This document shows, one piece after another, positions 23,923 to 33,055 of a stretch of 64,000 nucleotides of DNA. Where the stretch lies: assembly GCF_018070075.1 (NCBI RefSeq), contig NZ_JAGPXE010000002.1, forward strand, positions 558,001-622,000, written 5' to 3'. Positions within the stretch are counted from its first letter, which is position 1. The number at the start of each line of letters is the position of its first letter. The notes beneath the pieces are model-generated. The model did not search any database, had not been told where the DNA came from, and saw only the letters and a program-made list of their open reading frames with translations. The stretch is from Saccharopolyspora endophytica. GTDB lineage: Bacteria > Actinomycetota > Actinomycetes > Mycobacteriales > Pseudonocardiaceae. A program made the translations under genes and the position numbers.

Positions 23923-26726
23923 CGCTGTTCCTCTCCGACGAGCTGCAGGAAGGCGTCCTCCAGGCGGCGTCTCGGGCCCACCTGGTGCACCGAGACCCCG
24001 GATGCGACCAGCACGTTCACCGCGACCGCGGCCTTGTGCCCGGCGAGGTCGGCGTGCACCAGGTCGTCCTCGATCTCGACCAGGCCCAGCCCCTCGATGG
24101 TGCGCAGCGCCTCGGCGGCCTCCTCCGGGTCGTCGACCCGGAAGGTCGCCTCCCCGTTGACGGCCGTGATGTCGGCGACGCTGCCCTCGGCCACGAGCGA
24201 GCCGTTCTGCATGACGATCACGTGCGTGCAGGTCTGCTCGACCTCGGCGAGCAGGTGGCTGGAGACCAGCACCGCGCGGCCGGTGGCGGCGTAGCGGCGC
24301 AGGATCTCGCGCATCTGGTGGATCTGCGGCGGGTCGAGCCCGTTGGTCGGTTCGTCGAGCACCAGCAGCTCCGGCAGACCGAGCATCGCCTGGGCGATCG
24401 CCAGCCGCTGCTTCATGCCCTGGCTGTAAGTGCGCACCTTGCGCTTCGCGGAGCTCTCCAGACCGGAGATCTGCAGGACTTCGTCCAGGTGCGCGCGCAG
24501 CATCGGACGGCCGGTCGCCGCCCAGTAGTGCCGCAGGTTGTCCAGGCCGGACAGGTGCGGCAGGAAACCGGGCGACTCCACCAGCGCGCCCACCCGCGAC
24601 AGCACCGGAGCACCGGCCTGCAGCCGGTGACCGAAGATGCGGACCTCGCCGCGACTCGGCCGCAGCAGCCCCAGCAGCATCCGCAGCGTCGTGGTCTTGC
24701 CCGCGCCGTTGGGCCCCAGCAGGCCGACGATCTGACCGCGCTCCACCTGGAAGCTCAGGTCGTCCACCGCGGCCTTCTTGCCCGGGTAGGACTTCGTCAG
24801 CCCGGAGATCACCAGCGGCGTCTCCGCCAGCCGCGGATCCGGGTCGTCGTTGAACTTGCGGCGGATCGCCGAGATCACCCACAGCAGCAGGGCCAGCACG
24901 AACACCAGCCCGAGGCCCACCAGCGGGCCGACCGGGACCGAACCTGCGCTGGAGGACGCCGCGCGCACCGACGGGATCGACACCGCCCGGTCGCCGGCCA
25001 GCGCCACCAGGTGCGCCGAAGGTTCCCTCGGCAGCGCGTAGGCCTGGTCGGTGGTGGCGACCGCGAGCTCGATGCGGTGACCCGTCTCGATCGGGTGCAC
25101 GACGCCGGGCAGCGCGACGTCGAACTCGACCGGGCTGCCGTCCGCGGGCACGTTGCTGATGTGCAGCGGGGACACGGCGTTGCCGAGCAGCTGCCGCTGC
25201 CCGTCGGGGCCGACGTCGTAGAGCTTGGCGAACAGCACCGCGTCGGCGGGCTGCGGCTGGCCCGGCACCGCGGCGATCGCCAGCCGCGTGCGCGGCGTGC
25301 CGGAGATCAGGGTCTGCTCCTCCAGCGGCTGGGTGCGGAACACCGCCACCTGACCGGGCAGGTCCCTGGCCAGGGACTGGCCGAGGCTGCCCGCTGCGTC
25401 GAGCACCTGGCCGGCGCCGGGCAGCGCGCTCGTGGCCGCCGGGGAGCCGCCGGGCGGGTTGATCACCGGCGTGACCGGGCCGTCCAGCGGAAGCGAGTAG
25501 CGCGGCGTCCGGGAGTCCCGCAGCCCCGGGTAGGAGGGGGCGGTCATGGTGCGCACCGGGATGTCGCCGTCGCGCTGCGGCCGCCCGGCGATGTCGAACT
25601 GGAAACCGGTGCCGGGGTCGGGAACCGGTGGCACGCCGCCCAGGTGGAAGGCGAACCAGTCGGCGACGCGCCCGCGCACCTCGGGTCCGGGCGGGTTGCC
25701 GTCGTGGCCGCCGGCGAACCAGATGGTCTTGACCTCGCCGCCGGCGGCGGAGATCTGCCGCGCGTTGGCGTCGGACTGGTCGAGCCCGAACAGGGTGTCG
25801 CGCTCGCCCTGCACCAGCAGCGTCGGCTGGGTGACCCGCGAGTTGTAGGTCTTGGGGGACGACTTCGCCAGCAGGTCCAGCGTCTGCTGGCTCGCGCGTC
25901 CGTACTGGGCGACCTCGGAGTAGGCGGCGCACACGGCGGGGATGAAGTTCCCGCAGGTCAGCGGGGTTCCCGCGGTGGGGCGGGGTGCGCCTCCGGCGGA
26001 GAACAGCAGCCCGGTCCAGGCCTGCTTGAACACGCCCTCGGGGTTGAACGAGCCGCCTGCCGGGGTGGCTCCGCCGATGCGGACCTGGCTGGCGTTGTTG
26101 GGCAGCAGCGCCTGGCCGAGGTCGTTGTAGGTCATCACCGGTGAGACGGCGTCCACCCGCGGATCGGTGCCCGCCAGCATCAGCGCCAGCGCGCCGCCGT
26201 AGGAGGCGCCGGTGACACCGACGCGCGGATCAGCGTCGCCGTCGCGCAGCACCTCCGGCTGGCGGGCCATCCAGTCCAGCAGCTGCCGGGCGTCGGCGAC
26301 CTCGTAGTCCGGGGAGTTCAGCGCGATCTGCCCGGTGCTGCGGCCGAACCCGCGCGCCGAGTACGTCAGCACCGTGAAGCCGCGCCGGACGAGTTCCCGA
26401 GCCTGCTCGGCGGTGTCGGCCTTGCTGCCGCCGAAACCGTGGGCCAGCAGGATCGCCGGCGCCGGGGTGTCGACGGGGGAGTGGAGCGTGACGTCGATCT
26501 GCACTCTCTCGGTGCCGCCCGGGCCGTCGAGCACGTCGACCATGGCCTCTCGGGGAGCCGGGGGCTGCGCCGCCGGTTGCAGCGGTTGCACCTGGCCGGA
26601 CCACAGGAACGCCCCCAGCACCACTAAGAGGACGCAGGGCAGGGCGAGCAGGTACAGGCCGGTTCGGCGACGGGGAGAGGCGGACACGGCATTGACAGTA
26701 GGTGAACGGAGCGGCACCGGTTTCAT
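23919..26726 (-). CDS. Fusion of an extracellular S15/CocE-like serine hydrolase and an ABC-transporter ATPase
   Basis: About 935 residues in one frame. A membrane anchor (about 23-43) is followed by an alpha/beta-hydrolase of the X-Pro dipeptidyl-peptidase/CocE type: [12 protein letters not shown], nucleophile Ser175 in TGASYGG, a late GGHDGN His, and a C-terminal beta-rich domain to about 590. A second membrane segment (about 598-622) leads to a complete ABC ATPase: Walker [10 protein letters not shown] (about 671), signature YSQGMKQR, Walker [13 protein letters not shown] and the switch His in SSHLL. Topology predicts the hydrolase outside and the ATPase inside. ATG 26726 chosen; a TTG at 26747 is possible. 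Confidence 0.9.
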   Translation of the reverse strand: MKPVPLRSPTVNAVSASPRRRTGLYLLALPCVLLVVLGAFLWSGQVQPLQPAAQPPAPREAMVDVLDGPGGTERVQIDVTLHSPVDTPAPAILLAHGFGGSKADTAEQARELVRRGFTVLTYSARGFGRSTGQIALNSPDYEVADARQLLDWMARQPEVLRDGDADPRVGVTGASYGGALALMLAGTDPRVDAVSPVMTYNDLGQALLPNNASQVRIGGATPAGGSFNPEGVFKQAWTGLLFSAGGAPRPTAGTPLTCGNFIPAVCAAYSEVAQYGRASQQTLDLLAKSSPKTYNSRVTQPTLLVQGERDTLFGLDQSDANARQISAAGGEVKTIWFAGGHDGNPPGPEVRGRVADWFAFHLGGVPPVPDPGTGFQFDIAGRPQRDGDIPVRTMTAPSYPGLRDSRTPRYSLPLDGPVTPVINPPGGSPAATSALPGAGQVLDAAGSLGQSLARDLPGQVAVFRTQPLEEQTLISGTPRTRLAIAAVPGQPQPADAVLFAKLYDVGPDGQRQLLGNAVSPLHISNVPADGSPVEFDVALPGVVHPIETGHRIELAVATTDQAYALPREPSAHLVALAGDRAVSIPSVRAASSSAGSVPVGPLVGLGLVFVLALLLWVISAIRRKFNDDPDPRLAETPLVISGLTKSYPGKKAAVDDLSFQVERGQIVGLLGPNGAGKTTTLRMLLGLLRPSRGEVRIFGHRLQAGAPVLSRVGALVESPGFLPHLSGLDNLRHYWAATGRPMLRAHLDEVLQISGLESSAKRKVRTYSQGMKQRLAIAQAMLGLPELLVLDEPTNGLDPPQIHQMREILRRYAATGRAVLVSSHLLAEVEQTCTHVIVMQNGSLVAEGSVADITAVNGEATFRVDDPEEAAEALRTIEGLGLVEIEDDLVHADLAGHKAAVAVNVLVASGVSVHQVGPRRRLEDAFLQLVGEEQR

Positions 26727-27020
26727 CCAGACGCGGAGGGAAGGCAAGACGCTATGAACCAGAGACCAAAGCGCAATCGGACACCTCGTCGTGCCCGTCG
26801 TCGTGTGGTCTTGGCCGCATCCCCGCGTGCGGTGCCCGAGTGATCAGGCCGAGGCGATACTAGCGATCATCGGTGTGAACGCAATGCCCCCGGATCGGGG
26901 AGCGCGCGCCACCCGCATTGCCCCGTTCAGCGGTCCCACCTAGGTTCGATCCGTGACTTGCGTTGCAACTGGTCACCCCACCTGGTGCGGGGACCCCGGC
27001 ATAAGTGACAATCTTGACGA
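26727..27020. other. Divergent region between the hydrolase-ATPase gene and the TerC riboswitch
   Basis: About 290 bp with no convincing ORF. It must hold the promoters of both divergent units. The right end runs into the riboswitch aptamer. Confidence 0.4.
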
Positions 27021-27021
27021 G

Positions 27022-27157
27022 TGGTGGAGGGGAGTATTCCTTCGCGACGGTGTCGTCATCACGGAACTTGCCTGGTCAAGCCCGGTGCCGTCGACCGATA
27101 AAGCAGATCGGTGGAAGAGACCTCCGGTCCCGGACGTGTACGCCCTGAACCGGAGGT
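27022..27157 (+). promoter_or_regulatory. yybP-ykoY manganese riboswitch with ribosome-site-masking platform
   Basis: The conserved aptamer elements occur in order: GGAGG-GGAGTA (P1 5' strand plus loop L1, 27026-27036), GTCGTCA (27052-27058), and GAGACCTCC (27117-27125, closing P1). These match the Mn2+-binding loops of the yybP-ykoY family. The 3' strand ACCTCCGGT (27120-27128) is also perfectly complementary to ACCGGAGGT (27149-27157), which contains the ribosome-binding site of the TerC gene. P1 (27026-27030 with 27121-27125) and the masking helix cannot form together. Mn2+ binding should therefore free the ribosome site and turn translation on. Confidence 0.9.
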
Positions 27158-27162
27158 GATTG

Positions 27163-28188
27163 ATGGGTGCCGACCTGATGTTGCGCGCGGCCCCTGCGCA
27201 GCAGCCCGCAGTCGACACGATGCACGTGCACTGGTGGGTGTGGGCAGCGACCCTCGGCGGGCTCGCCCTGCTGTTGCTGCTCGACCTGGTGATCGTCGAC
27301 CGCAAGCCCCACGAGGTGACCACCGCCGAAGCGGCGAAGTGGGTCACCTTCTACATCGGCTGCGCGATCCTGTTCGGCATCGGTGTGTGGATCTTCGGTG
27401 ATCAGCACTTCGCCATCGAGTTCTTCACCGGATACATCACCGAGTACTCGCTGAGCGTGGACAACCTGTTCATCTTCATGGTGATCATGTCCAGCTTCGC
27501 GGTGCCGTCGATCCACCAGCACAAGGTGCTGCTGATCGGCATCCTGCTCGCGCTGCTCATGCGCGGCATCTTCATCGCCGTCGGCGCTGCGCTGATCGCG
27601 CAGTTCGTCTGGGTGTTCTTCATCTTCGGCGCCTTCCTCATCTGGACCGCCTTCAGCATGGTCCGCAAGAAGGACGAGGAAGAGGAGTACAAGGAGAACG
27701 CGCTCGTCCGCTGGGTTCGCAAGATGTTCCCGGTGACCGACGACTACCACGAGGCCAAGTCGACGGTGAAGATCGACGGCAAGCGGTACCTGACGCCGAT
27801 GTTCGTGGTCATCGTGGCCATCGGCAGTGCCGACCTGCTGTTCGCCGTGGACTCGATCCCGGCGATCTTCGGCATCACCCAGGATCCGTTCCTGGTGTTC
27901 ACCGCCAACGCCTTCGCGCTGATGGGCCTGCGGCAGCTGTACTTCCTGCTCGGCGGCCTGGTCGACAAGCTGGTCTACCTGTCGGTCGGTCTGGCGGTCA
28001 TCCTCGGCTTCATCGGCCTGAAGCTGATCCTGCACGCCTTCCACGAGTACCACCTGGTGCCGGAGTGGGCGGAGATCAACAACTGGATGTCCCTGGGCTT
28101 CATCGTGCTGACGCTCGCGATCACCACGTGGGCGAGCCTCGCCAAGTCCAAGCGGGACGCGGAGGCGGCCGAGGCCAACCAGGGCTGA
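27163..28188 (+). CDS. TerC-family membrane protein (probable Mn2+ exporter)
   Basis: 341 residues, integral membrane protein with about nine hydrophobic segments and the TerC hallmark acidic motifs within membrane helices (LSVDNLFIFMVIM and SADLLFAVDSIPAIFG), whose Asp residues are thought to bind the cation. TerC relatives under yybP-ykoY control (Alx, YceF/YkoY) export or handle Mn2+. A charged cytoplasmic loop (KKDEEEEYKE) lies mid-protein. ATG 27163 sits five bases after GGAGGT. Expression is predicted to rise with Mn2+ through the upstream riboswitch. Confidence 0.92.
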   Translation: MGADLMLRAAPAQQPAVDTMHVHWWVWAATLGGLALLLLLDLVIVDRKPHEVTTAEAAKWVTFYIGCAILFGIGVWIFGDQHFAIEFFTGYITEYSLSVDNLFIFMVIMSSFAVPSIHQHKVLLIGILLALLMRGIFIAVGAALIAQFVWVFFIFGAFLIWTAFSMVRKKDEEEEYKENALVRWVRKMFPVTDDYHEAKSTVKIDGKRYLTPMFVVIVAIGSADLLFAVDSIPAIFGITQDPFLVFTANAFALMGLRQLYFLLGGLVDKLVYLSVGLAVILGFIGLKLILHAFHEYHLVPEWAEINNWMSLGFIVLTLAITTWASLAKSKRDAEAAEANQG

Positions 28189-28205
28189 CGCTCCGCTGCA
28201 AGACC

Positions 28206-28244
28206 AGAAGATCCCCTTCGGACACCGTCCGGAGGGGATCTTCT
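28206..28244. terminator. Bidirectional terminator after the TerC gene
   Basis: 18-bp stem with one G-T pair (AGAAGATCCCCTTCGGAC 28206-28223; GTCCGGAGGGGATCTTCT 28227-28244) and a 3-nt loop, between the convergent TerC and RES genes. Confidence 0.9.
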
Positions 28245-28255
28245 CGTGCGCGCCC

Positions 28256-28912
28256 TCAGTCGAGCAGGGTGTAGCTGAGCTCCTGGCAGACGCGTCCCAG
28301 CGGGACGTCGAGTCCGGGGTGGCTCAGCGGGAGCAGGACGTCCGGGCTGTCCGGGAGCGCGGTGTCCGCGGGCGGGTCCCAGAGGCAGACCGAGGGCTTG
28401 CCGGAGTCCATCGCGGACCGGTACCAGAGGCCGTCGAGCTCCGGGTAGGACGCGCGGATCGCGCGCGCCCACGCCTGGGTGCGCGATTTCGGCCCGCTGC
28501 TGATGGCCTGCGAAGCGCCCGCCCTGGTGGGCCAGAGCCCGGTGAGGTCGAGCAGCCGCAGCGTCCGGCGTGGACGGAACAGCACCAGGTGCGGGCTGCG
28601 GGTGCGCCGGTCCACGGTGGACGTCGCCTGGTACACCTCCGCGATGCAGGTCTGCACCGACAGCGAGAAGTACAGGACGCCGTGCTCGCGCGTGATCGTC
28701 GGCCCGCCTTGGGAGTTCGGCAGGTGCGGGTCGAACCGCGCGTGCGGCAGCGGTCCGGCGTAGCGGAAGCTGTTCCACTGCTGCGGGTGGTTGCCGCCGG
28801 AGGTGAACACGCGCGCGAGCCTGGTGCCCGAGGGCACCGCGATCACGTCCTCTGTTCGGCGGAGGATCGCCTGCAGCGCTGCAGGAGCAGGCGGCTGGGG
28901 TAGCCGTGCCAA
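28256..28912 (-). CDS. RES-domain toxin (NAD+-degrading family)
   Basis: About 218 residues with the RES-domain residues in order: Arg in TRLARVF (31/34), Tyr in GVLYFSLS (81), Glu in CIAEVYQ (92) and Ser in YRSAMDSGKPS (166/170). Characterised RES toxins (MbcT, PP_2434-type) break down NAD+ by phosphorolysis and stop growth until neutralised. There is no ATG or conveniently placed GTG: TTG 28912 gives a family-like N-terminus, a GTG exists only deep inside the antitoxin gene, and a CTG overlaps the antitoxin stop. Low toxin translation through a poor start would fit the biology. Confidence 0.85.
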   Translation of the reverse strand: MARLPQPPAPAALQAILRRTEDVIAVPSGTRLARVFTSGGNHPQQWNSFRYAGPLPHARFDPHLPNSQGGPTITREHGVLYFSLSVQTCIAEVYQATSTVDRRTRSPHLVLFRPRRTLRLLDLTGLWPTRAGASQAISSGPKSRTQAWARAIRASYPELDGLWYRSAMDSGKPSVCLWDPPADTALPDSPDVLLPLSHPGLDVPLGRVCQELSYTLLD

Positions 28913-28947
28913 TGTGTGGTCCCAGGTGGTGGTCGCGGTGGGGCTGG

Positions 28948-29532
28948 TCAGGCGGGGGTGCCGATGGCGGCGGCGAGCTCGGCGACCCGATGCGGATCGC
29001 CGCCGGCCAGCAGCCACTCTCGCGGACTCACCGGTCTGTCGTGGATCTCCAGATCCTCCTGGGGTGTGGTCATGAAGTTCGCCAGCACGAGCGCGGGTTG
29101 GTCCGCGGGCATCCACGCGAGCACGACGTCCAGGCCGGGCAGCGCGTCGGAATCGGTGAACTGCCACGCCGGCAGGCGCCAGCCGCCGCGGTCCTTCCAG
29201 CCGATCAGGCGGCGCTCGCCGATGCGGTGGCGGACCCGGCTGGTGTCGACCCCGATCCGCGCGGCGGCCTGACCGACCGACAGCGCGGTGTCGCGCAGCA
29301 CCGTCTGCTCGGCGACGGTGCGGGCCCGCGGGTCGACCTCGGTGTCGCCCAGCGGCGAGAGGTCCAGCCCGGTGGCCGCGAGCGCGGCGCGCTCCGAGTC
29401 GGTGAAGTGCGCGGCTGGGTCGACCTGCGGCGAGGTGAGCTTCCTGGCTGCGTCCTCGACGAGGGTGAGGAATTCGTTGGCGGTGACCTTCAAACCGGCC
29501 CTGGCCAACACGGTCTCCAGCGCGGCTGACAT
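28948..29532 (-). CDS. MbcA/Xre-type antitoxin partner of the RES protein
   Basis: 194 residues. Middle: a helix-turn-helix (LSVGQAAARIGVDTSRVRHRIGERRLIG, about 93-120). C-terminus: REWLLAGGDPHRVAELAAAI, the MbcA/ParS-like (DUF2384) toxin-binding end. Such antitoxins plug the RES active site and repress their own operon. ATG start at 29530-29532; a TATCCT box (29539-29544, minus strand) lies 7 bp upstream, suggesting a leaderless transcript. A cluster of GTGCGC half-sites upstream is the likely autoregulatory operator. Confidence 0.8.
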   Translation of the reverse strand: MSAALETVLARAGLKVTANEFLTLVEDAARKLTSPQVDPAAHFTDSERAALAATGLDLSPLGDTEVDPRARTVAEQTVLRDTALSVGQAAARIGVDTSRVRHRIGERRLIGWKDRGGWRLPAWQFTDSDALPGLDVVLAWMPADQPALVLANFMTTPQEDLEIHDRPVSPREWLLAGGDPHRVAELAAAIGTPA

Positions 29533-29551
29533 ATGCCGAGGATACCGCAGA

Positions 29552-29580
29552 GCGCACGAAATGCGTGCGCGAACGTGCGC
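29552..29580. promoter_or_regulatory. Candidate autoregulatory operator of the RES toxin-antitoxin operon
   Basis: GCGCACG (29552-29558), CGTGCGC (29564-29570) and a third ACGTGCGC (ending about 29580) form a palindrome plus an extra half-site. They lie just upstream of the TATCCT box of the antitoxin gene, where a bound antitoxin would block RNA polymerase. Confidence 0.45.
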
Positions 29581-29765
29581 GGCCCCACCTGAATGTCACC
29601 GCCGGTGTCGCGGATGTTGCGGATGGTGACGGTGTGGCTGCTCTGACCGGATCTCCCGGGTTGCGGCGTCCGTGTGCTGGATCGCCCGGCAGGAGGGGAT
29701 CGGCAACTGCGAACTGTCGGCGGATCGCCTCTTGACGGGAGCGCCGAAGGATCGTTGACTGGCCG

Positions 29766-29781
29766 TACCGACTGGTCGGTC
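29766..29781. promoter_or_regulatory. TetR-type operator upstream of the acyl-CoA synthetase operon
   Basis: TACCGACTGGTCGGT (palindrome ACCGAC-TG-GTCGGT, 29767-29780) ends 9 bp before the ribosome site of the synthetase gene. A 13-of-15 match, TACCGACTAGACGGT, lies just upstream of the HAD gene at 42.0 kb. ACCG-spacer-CGGT palindromes are typical of several actinobacterial TetR regulators of acyl-CoA pathways. The TetR encoded at 33056 is the natural candidate. Confidence 0.6.
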
Positions 29782-29800
29782 TCACAGTGGAGGTGGCGCG

Positions 29801-31492
29801 TTGGGCAGCGTGTACGACGAACGACCGTGGTTGGAGCTCTTCGACGACGATCTCCCCTCGGAGATCGAACCCGAGCACGCCACGATGCTCGACCTGCTCG
29901 CCGACACGGTCCGGGACCACCCCGACGACGTCGCGCTCACCTACTTCGACGGGCGGCTGACCTTCGCCGAGCTCGACGAGCTCAGCGACGGGCTCGCCTG
30001 CCACCTCGTCGAACGCGGTGTCGCCCGGGGCGACCGGGTCGCCGTCTACCTGCAGAACGTGCCGCAGTTCGCCATCGCCGTGCTCGCCGGGTGGAAGGCC
30101 GGGGCCATCGTCGTCCCGCTCAACCCGATGTACCGGATGCACGAGCTCACCAAGATCCTCGGCGACTCCCGGCCGACCGCCGTGATCTCCTCCGAGCAGG
30201 GCTGGCACGACGTCGTCGGCGGAGTCGCGACCGCGCTGGAGATCGGCATCGCGGTCACCACCAGCGAGCTGGACCTGCAGACCCGCCACGACCAGCGGCT
30301 GTTCGCCAAGTCCCAGCGCCAACCCGCCGAGGGCTGCGCCGACCTGCTGGCCGTCGCCCGCTCCTACGCCGGCACCCGCCCGCCCGCGGTCTCGCCGTCC
30401 GCATCGGACATCGCGCTGCTGGTCTACACCTCGGGCACCAGCGGAGTCCCCAAGGGAGCCACCAACACCCACGGCAACGTCGTGTTCAACGCCGAGGGCA
30501 CGGCGCTGCGGCTGAACGAGGACACCCCCGGCGGGATCTTCGCGCTCGCCCCGCTGTTCCACATCACCGGACTGGTCGTGCAGTTCGCCGCCGCCCTGGC
30601 AGCCGGGCGGCAGCTCGACCTTGCCTACCGGTTCGAACCCGGTGTCGTGCTCGACGCGCTCGCCGAGCACGCACCCGCGTTCATGGTCGGTCCGTCCACG
30701 GCCTACATGGCGCTGATGAACCACCCCGAGGTCTCGCCCGAGCACTTCGCCTCGCTGAAGATGGTCCACTCCGGCGGAGCTCCGCTGCCCTCGGCGGTCG
30801 TCGAGGCGTTCCGCGAGCGCTTCGGGCTCTACATCCGCAACGGCTACGGCCTCACCGAGACCACGGCCACCGCGACCTCCGTCCCGCTGGGCAAGGAGGC
30901 GCCGGTCGACGCCGCGTCCGGGACGCTCGCGGTCGGCGTGCCCACCTACAACACCGTGCTGCGGGTGGTCGACGAGGACGGATCCGACCTGCCCGTCGGC
31001 GAGGTCGGTGAGATCGTCATCGAGGGCCCGATGGTGGTCCCGGCCTACTGGAACAAGCCCGAGGAGACCGCCGCGAGCATCCGGGACGGCCGGCTGCACA
31101 CCGGCGACGTCGGGTTCATGGACGAGCAGGGCTGGTTCTACGTCGTGGACCGGAAGAAGGACATGATCAACGCCTCCGGCTTCAAGGTGTGGCCGCGCGA
31201 GGTCGAGGACGTCCTCTACGGACACCCGGCCGTGCGGGAAGCCGCCGTCGTCGGCGTTCCCGACGCCTACCGCGGCGAGACCGTCAAGGCGTTCATCAGC
31301 CTCTCCCACGGCAGCACCGCCACCGGCGAGGAGCTCGTCGAGCACTGCAAGCGGCAGCTGGCCGCCTACAAGTACCCCCGGAGCGTCGAGATCCTCGACG
31401 AACTCCCGAAAACCGCAACCGGGAAGATCCTGCGCCGACAACTGCGCGACACGGCGCGCGCGGGCGAGCAACACGGAAGGAACGAACAGTGA
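29801..31492 (+). CDS. AMP-forming acyl-CoA synthetase
   Basis: 563 residues of the ANL superfamily. The P-loop YTSGTSGVPKGA lies at about 206-217, the GYGLTETTAT motif mid-protein, the YVVDRKKDMINASGFKVWP hinge, and the catalytic Lys in PKTATGKILRR near the end. It activates a carboxylic acid to its CoA thioester with ATP. The TTG start at 29801 is supported by GGAGGT six bases upstream. First gene of an operon with two SDR genes and a TetR gene; chain length is unknown. Confidence 0.92.
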   Translation: MGSVYDERPWLELFDDDLPSEIEPEHATMLDLLADTVRDHPDDVALTYFDGRLTFAELDELSDGLACHLVERGVARGDRVAVYLQNVPQFAIAVLAGWKAGAIVVPLNPMYRMHELTKILGDSRPTAVISSEQGWHDVVGGVATALEIGIAVTTSELDLQTRHDQRLFAKSQRQPAEGCADLLAVARSYAGTRPPAVSPSASDIALLVYTSGTSGVPKGATNTHGNVVFNAEGTALRLNEDTPGGIFALAPLFHITGLVVQFAAALAAGRQLDLAYRFEPGVVLDALAEHAPAFMVGPSTAYMALMNHPEVSPEHFASLKMVHSGGAPLPSAVVEAFRERFGLYIRNGYGLTETTATATSVPLGKEAPVDAASGTLAVGVPTYNTVLRVVDEDGSDLPVGEVGEIVIEGPMVVPAYWNKPEETAASIRDGRLHTGDVGFMDEQGWFYVVDRKKDMINASGFKVWPREVEDVLYGHPAVREAAVVGVPDAYRGETVKAFISLSHGSTATGEELVEHCKRQLAAYKYPRSVEILDELPKTATGKILRRQLRDTARAGEQHGRNEQ

Positions 31493-32241
31493 GCAAGCGT
31501 TTCGACGGTCGAGTGGCGATCGTGACCGGAGCCAGCCGCGGAATCGGGCTGGCCATCGCCGAACGCCTGGTCGCCGAAGGTGCCAAGGTCACCATCACCG
31601 CGCGCAAGCCCGAACCGCTGGCCGAAGCCGTCGAGAGCCTCGGCAAGGACAACGCGCTGGGCATCGCGGGCAAGGCCGACGACCTGGAGCACCAGGCCGA
31701 GGCCGTGGCCAAGACCGTGGAGGCCTTCGGCCGGGTGGACCTGCTGGTCAACAACACCGGCATCAACCCCGCCTACGGCCCGATGATCGACCTCGACCAC
31801 GGCGTCGCGCAGAAGACCTTCCAGGTCAACGTTCTGGCCGCGCTGTCGTGGACCCAGCAGGTCTTCCGCGCCGGGATGGGCGAGCACGGCGGATCGGTGC
31901 TCAACGTGTCCTCGGTGGCCGGTCTCAACCCGGCGCCCGGGATCGGCTTCTACGGCGCCACCAAGGCGATGCTGGCGCACATGACCCAGGAGCTGGCCGT
32001 GGAGCTCGCGCCGAAGGTGCGGGTCAACGCGATCGCGCCGGCCGTGGTCAAGACCAAGTTCGCCACCGCGCTCTACGCCGACAACGAGGCCGAGGTCGCC
32101 GCCGGATACCCGTTGGGGCGCTTGGGAATCCCGTCGGACATCTCCGGTGCGGCGGCGTTCCTGCTCTCCGAGGAGGCCTCCTGGATCACCGGTCAGATCC
32201 TCGTGCTCGACGGCGGTTCGACCCTGAAGGGCGGTATGTGA
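31489..32241 (+). CDS. SDR-family oxidoreductase
   Basis: 250 residues of a classical short-chain dehydrogenase: NAD(P) motif TGASRGIG, NNTG (NNAG variant), catalytic Ser in NVSSVAG, and YGATK with Tyr/Lys. Probably a 3-hydroxyacyl-CoA dehydrogenase in fatty-acid breakdown, judging from the neighbours. The GTG start overlaps the synthetase stop (GTGA), so they are translationally coupled. Confidence 0.9.
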   Translation: MSKRFDGRVAIVTGASRGIGLAIAERLVAEGAKVTITARKPEPLAEAVESLGKDNALGIAGKADDLEHQAEAVAKTVEAFGRVDLLVNNTGINPAYGPMIDLDHGVAQKTFQVNVLAALSWTQQVFRAGMGEHGGSVLNVSSVAGLNPAPGIGFYGATKAMLAHMTQELAVELAPKVRVNAIAPAVVKTKFATALYADNEAEVAAGYPLGRLGIPSDISGAAAFLLSEEASWITGQILVLDGGSTLKGGM

Positions 32242-32242
32242 C

Positions 32243-33007
32243 GTGCAGTTCGCCGATTCGGTCGTGATCATCACCGGTGCCGGCAACGGCATCGGTGCCG
32301 CGATGGCCCGCAAGTTCGCCGCGCTCGGCGCGAGAACGGTTCTCGGTGACCTCGATTCGGACGCCGTCCGCGTGGTCGCGGACGAGGTCGGCGGCATCGC
32401 CGTGCCCGGTGACGCCGCCGGCGAGCAGGGCGTGGCCGAGCTCGTCGACGCCGCGATGGGAGAGCACGGCCGGATCGACGTGTTCTGCGCCAACGCCGGC
32501 ATCGGCCGCAACGGCGGGCCGGAGGCCGACGAGGAGGCCTGGGCCGCGTCGTGGGAGGTCAACGTGATGTCCCACGTGCGCGCGGCCCGCGCGGTGCTGC
32601 CGCACTGGCTGGAGCGCGGCGAGGGCCACTTCCTGGGCACCGCCTCGGCGGCCGGGCTGCTCACGATGCTCGGGTCCGCGCCGTACTCGGTGACCAAGCA
32701 CGCCGCGGTCGCCTTCGCCGAGTACCTCAACATCACCTACGCGGACAAGGGCATCACGGCGCAGGCGCTGTGCCCGCAGGGCGTGCGCACCCAGCTGCTG
32801 GAGGCCACCGGCGAGACCGGGCGGATCCTGATGGGTGCCACCGCCATCGAGGCCACCGATGTCGCTGAGATGGTGGCCGAGAAGCTGGGCGGCGAGGAGT
32901 TCCTGATCCTGCCGCACCCGGAGGTGGCCGACTACTACGCGTTGCGGGCGGGCCAGCCGGAGCGCTGGCAGGCGGGCATGCGCAAGCTGCAGCGAAAGGT
33001 CGAGTAG
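32243..33007 (+). CDS. SDR-family oxidoreductase
   Basis: 254 residues; TGAGNGIG cofactor motif, CANAG (NNAG variant), SAAG and YSVTKHA with the catalytic Tyr/Lys. It follows the previous SDR by one base, with a GTG start. Two SDRs in tandem suggest two alcohol-oxidation steps or substrates of different chain length. The C-terminal tail (residues ~215-254) is longer than the minimal SDR core. Confidence 0.88.
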   Translation: MQFADSVVIITGAGNGIGAAMARKFAALGARTVLGDLDSDAVRVVADEVGGIAVPGDAAGEQGVAELVDAAMGEHGRIDVFCANAGIGRNGGPEADEEAWAASWEVNVMSHVRAARAVLPHWLERGEGHFLGTASAAGLLTMLGSAPYSVTKHAAVAFAEYLNITYADKGITAQALCPQGVRTQLLEATGETGRILMGATAIEATDVAEMVAEKLGGEEFLILPHPEVADYYALRAGQPERWQAGMRKLQRKVE

Positions 33008-33055
33008 CGACCCGACTAGGCTTGCCCGAGGGCATCGACAAGGGGAGGAACAGAG

